Shown here in pieces: positions 35,326-36,850 of a DNA stretch of 36,850 nucleotides. Source of the DNA: JBEIDK01 sp040383485 (lineage in GTDB: Bacteria > Bacteroidota > Bacteroidia > UBA4408); assembly GCA_040383485.1 (NCBI GenBank), contig JBEIDK010000022.1, positions 1 through 36,850 of the forward strand, in the 5' to 3' direction. The notes beneath the pieces are model-generated. The model ran no database searches. It saw only the letters and a program-made list of their open reading frames with translations, and had not been told where the DNA came from. Made by a program: the position numbers and the translations under genes. Position 1 is the stretch's first letter, and every line of letters starts with the position of its first letter.

Positions 35326-35649
35326 TTAGTTTTCTACAGTTGGAGTTCTGTATTGTAAATCACCATCCATATATTCTTGAATAGCAATTGATACAGGCTT
35401 AGGCATTTTCTCATAATGCTTTGAAACCTCTATTTGCTCACGATTTTCAAAAATTTCTTCAAGATTGTCGGAGTTAGATGCAAACTCACTCAGTTTATTA
35501 CCTAATTCTTCTTTAATTTCAATTGAAATTTGATTAGCACGTTTTGAAATAATTGCCAAAGTTTTGTAAATGTTGCCTGTAGCAGCTTCTACATCTTTAA
35601 GGTCACGTGTAATTGTGGTGTTGTCTGTAATTGTTTTTTTGTACGACAT
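35326..35649 (-). CDS. rpoZ: DNA-directed RNA polymerase omega subunit (Bacteroidota type)
   Basis: Small RNA polymerase subunit that assists assembly of beta'. 107 residues: RDLKDVEAATGNIYKTLAII and SKRANQISIEIKEELGNKLS contain the Rpb6/omega helix region, with SIAIQEYMDGDLQYRTPTVE at the end. Its place between bamD and coaBC is conserved throughout Bacteroidota, and in many other bacteria rpoZ also precedes coaBC, which supports the call on a short sequence. Divergent from typical proteobacterial omega. Confidence 0.85.
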   Translation of the reverse strand: MSYKKTITDNTTITRDLKDVEAATGNIYKTLAIISKRANQISIEIKEELGNKLSEFASNSDNLEEIFENREQIEVSKHYEKMPKPVSIAIQEYMDGDLQYRTPTVEN

Positions 35650-35683
35650 TTTATATAATTTAATTTTAATTTCTTTTGTTTTA

Positions 35684-36490
35684 CTAAATGGATTTCCATT
35701 TATTTATTTCTTGCAAGGTAGTTTTATAGATAGATTCAGCTTCCTTTAAGTAACTGCTTGTTGGATAAGAATCGATAAACTTAATGTAACTTTTTTCTGC
35801 CTCGTGTAATCTTTGTTTTTTCTTGCTATCAATGCTATTTATGGCTAATAAATATTGCGACTTTAAAATCATAAAATGTGCTTCCTCAATATACTTGCAT
35901 TCTGGATAGTCTTTTATTAAATTCTTGAAAGCAACAATTGAGGCTTTAAAATCAGAAATATCATAGTAAAGCTTAGAATTTTGATATGCTTTTGTCTGCA
36001 ACTTTAATCTTAATTTGTCAATCAATTCGTTACAATCTTGAACCTTTGGACTTTGTGGAAACATGGTTACAAAAAGTTGCATTTCAGTAAGTGCAGAAGT
36101 AGTATTTTCTTGGTCAAGGCTATATCTTGGCGAGTCTAAATAGTAACAATTAGCATTCAGATACATAGCTTCTTCGGCTAATGCGCTTTTTGGATAAGTT
36201 TTTGCAAAGTTTTTAAACTCGTAACCTGCCATAATGTAATCGCCAAGTCCGTAGCTGCAGTAAGCATATTTATATGAAACTTCCTCAGCTTTTGTGGTTC
36301 CTCTAAAAACAGTCATCAATTCTTCATACAATGGCAAGGCACGCACATATGATTTCTTTTCGAAATACTGATTAGCGCGTTTTAGCTTGTAATCGTAGTC
36401 CGAACTTTTTAGTACCTTGTTGTAATCTCCGCAAGAAACAATAACAAGCATTAAAATAATAAGTAATAAATTGCTTATTTTTTGAAACAT
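35684..36490 (-). CDS. bamD: Outer membrane assembly lipoprotein BamD
   Basis: BAM complex lipoprotein made of TPR helices. 268 residues from ATG 36490. An upstream ATG at 36505 adds MYFRP, but the internal Met starts a clean lipoprotein signal (MFQKISNLLLIILMLVIVSC) with lipobox Cys20. The mature part has TPR-like pairs (YDYKLKRANQYFEKKSYVRA, YAYCSYGLGDYIMAGYEFKN, AEKSYIKFIDSYPTSSYLKE) and the QDC segment of BamD. TATTTTCG at 36495-36502 (minus strand), inside the upstream alternative, resembles the -7 box and is another reason to prefer the internal start, but it would leave almost no leader. First gene of the bamD-rpoZ-coaBC-porD unit. Confidence 0.92.
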   Translation of the reverse strand: MFQKISNLLLIILMLVIVSCGDYNKVLKSSDYDYKLKRANQYFEKKSYVRALPLYEELMTVFRGTTKAEEVSYKYAYCSYGLGDYIMAGYEFKNFAKTYPKSALAEEAMYLNANCYYLDSPRYSLDQENTTSALTEMQLFVTMFPQSPKVQDCNELIDKLRLKLQTKAYQNSKLYYDISDFKASIVAFKNLIKDYPECKYIEEAHFMILKSQYLLAINSIDSKKKQRLHEAEKSYIKFIDSYPTSSYLKEAESIYKTTLQEINKWKSI

Positions 36491-36730
36491 CGGGCGAAAA
36501 TACATTTTTTTTTTCGAAATATAAACTTTTAAGAATTTACATATTATAATTTAACTAGTTATAGAGTTTTAAGAGCATTTAAAAATGAATAGACTTTAAA
36601 ATTTCTACTTCTATTTTTTACAATTGAGATTCCATACCAAACAAACTTCCAAAACTTTTGTAATAAGTAAATACTACAAATGATTTTTTTGTGAGGGAAA
36701 TCTTTAGAAGATTAAATATTTTTTAGCTTA

Positions 36731-36850
36731 CTACCTATCTCCAACAAAATAATTGAATGACAACTCAAATCCACCTCTTGCATATGTTGCAGGTGTTAGC
36801 TTAGATATATTGATGTCGTAGCTTAACCCAAATCTTAATTTTCGGCGATA
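36731..36850 (-). CDS. PorP/SprF family T9SS membrane protein, C-terminal fragment
   Basis: Only the last 39 residues lie in the window; the 5' part is beyond the edge. The frame reads KLRFGLSYDINISKLTPATY, ARGGFELSFNYF and VGDR, then TAG (36731-36733). RFGLSYDINISKLTPATYAR and GGFELSFNY are the closing strands of the PorP/SprF outer-membrane barrel family, which occurs in many Bacteroidota copies linked to T9SS cargo. The fragment is short, so the family call is good but not certain. The gap of about 225 bases to bamD shows no gene. Confidence 0.75.
   Translation of the reverse strand, partial: YRRKLRFGLSYDINISKLTPATYARGGFELSFNYFVGDR

Overview
The window is AT-rich and reads as chromosome of a member of the Bacteroidota. 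The evidence is several type IX secretion (T9SS) cargo proteins with type A or type B C-terminal domains, a PorD-family (DUF4835) protein, the end of a PorP/SprF-family protein, the Bacteroidota-type RNA polymerase omega subunit, b558-type SdhC, PafA-type alkaline phosphatase, and promoters of the form TTTG-N17..19-TAnnTTTG. Bacteroidota-specific gene orders are present (bamD-rpoZ-coaBC-porD and uppS-bamA-ompH). It does not look like a prophage or island; no tRNA, rRNA, CRISPR array or transposase was seen.

Layout. 1-576: 5' part of sdhC (minus). 764-1972: class III aminotransferase. 2027-4369: secreted GH13 amylase-like enzyme (minus). 4475-4995: frameshifted GyrI-like pseudogene. 5172-7138: rpsA (ribosomal protein S1) with promoter, a leader of two hairpins whose 7-nt loops are exactly complementary, an apparent -1 frameshift at an A7 run near the start codon, and a strong terminator. 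7178-8257: one small membrane protein, then a mostly non-coding stretch with a second copy of the terminator hairpin core and a 231-bp element with 22-bp terminal inverted repeats. 8258-8797: an interrupted secreted-protein gene. 8934-13412 (minus): a cobalamin-riboswitch operon with a BtuB-like TonB-dependent receptor, a DUF4465 T9SS surface protein, a nine-cysteine small protein and a second T9SS surface protein; together they look like a B12 capture system. 13420-16990: M23 peptidase and a GT-C-like membrane protein. 17077-18621: acyl-CoA carboxylase beta subunit. 18740-22782: uppS, bamA and ompH/skp for envelope biogenesis. 23023-30063 (plus): tightly packed run of a T9SS type B cargo protein, two lipoproteins, ribE, smpB and a PafA-like phosphatase. 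30186-33184: carotenoid-modification cluster (CruF-like, CrtZ, GT2 glycosyltransferase). 33195-36490 (minus): porD, coaBC, rpoZ, bamD; then the 3' end of a porP/sprF-family gene.

The least ordinary signals are the paired-loop rpsA leader, the rpsA slippery-site frameshift, the duplicated hairpin core with co-varying arms, the short inverted-repeat element, and the riboswitch-controlled B12 surface-capture operon. All calls come from reading the sequence and from family knowledge; no database or folding program was run.
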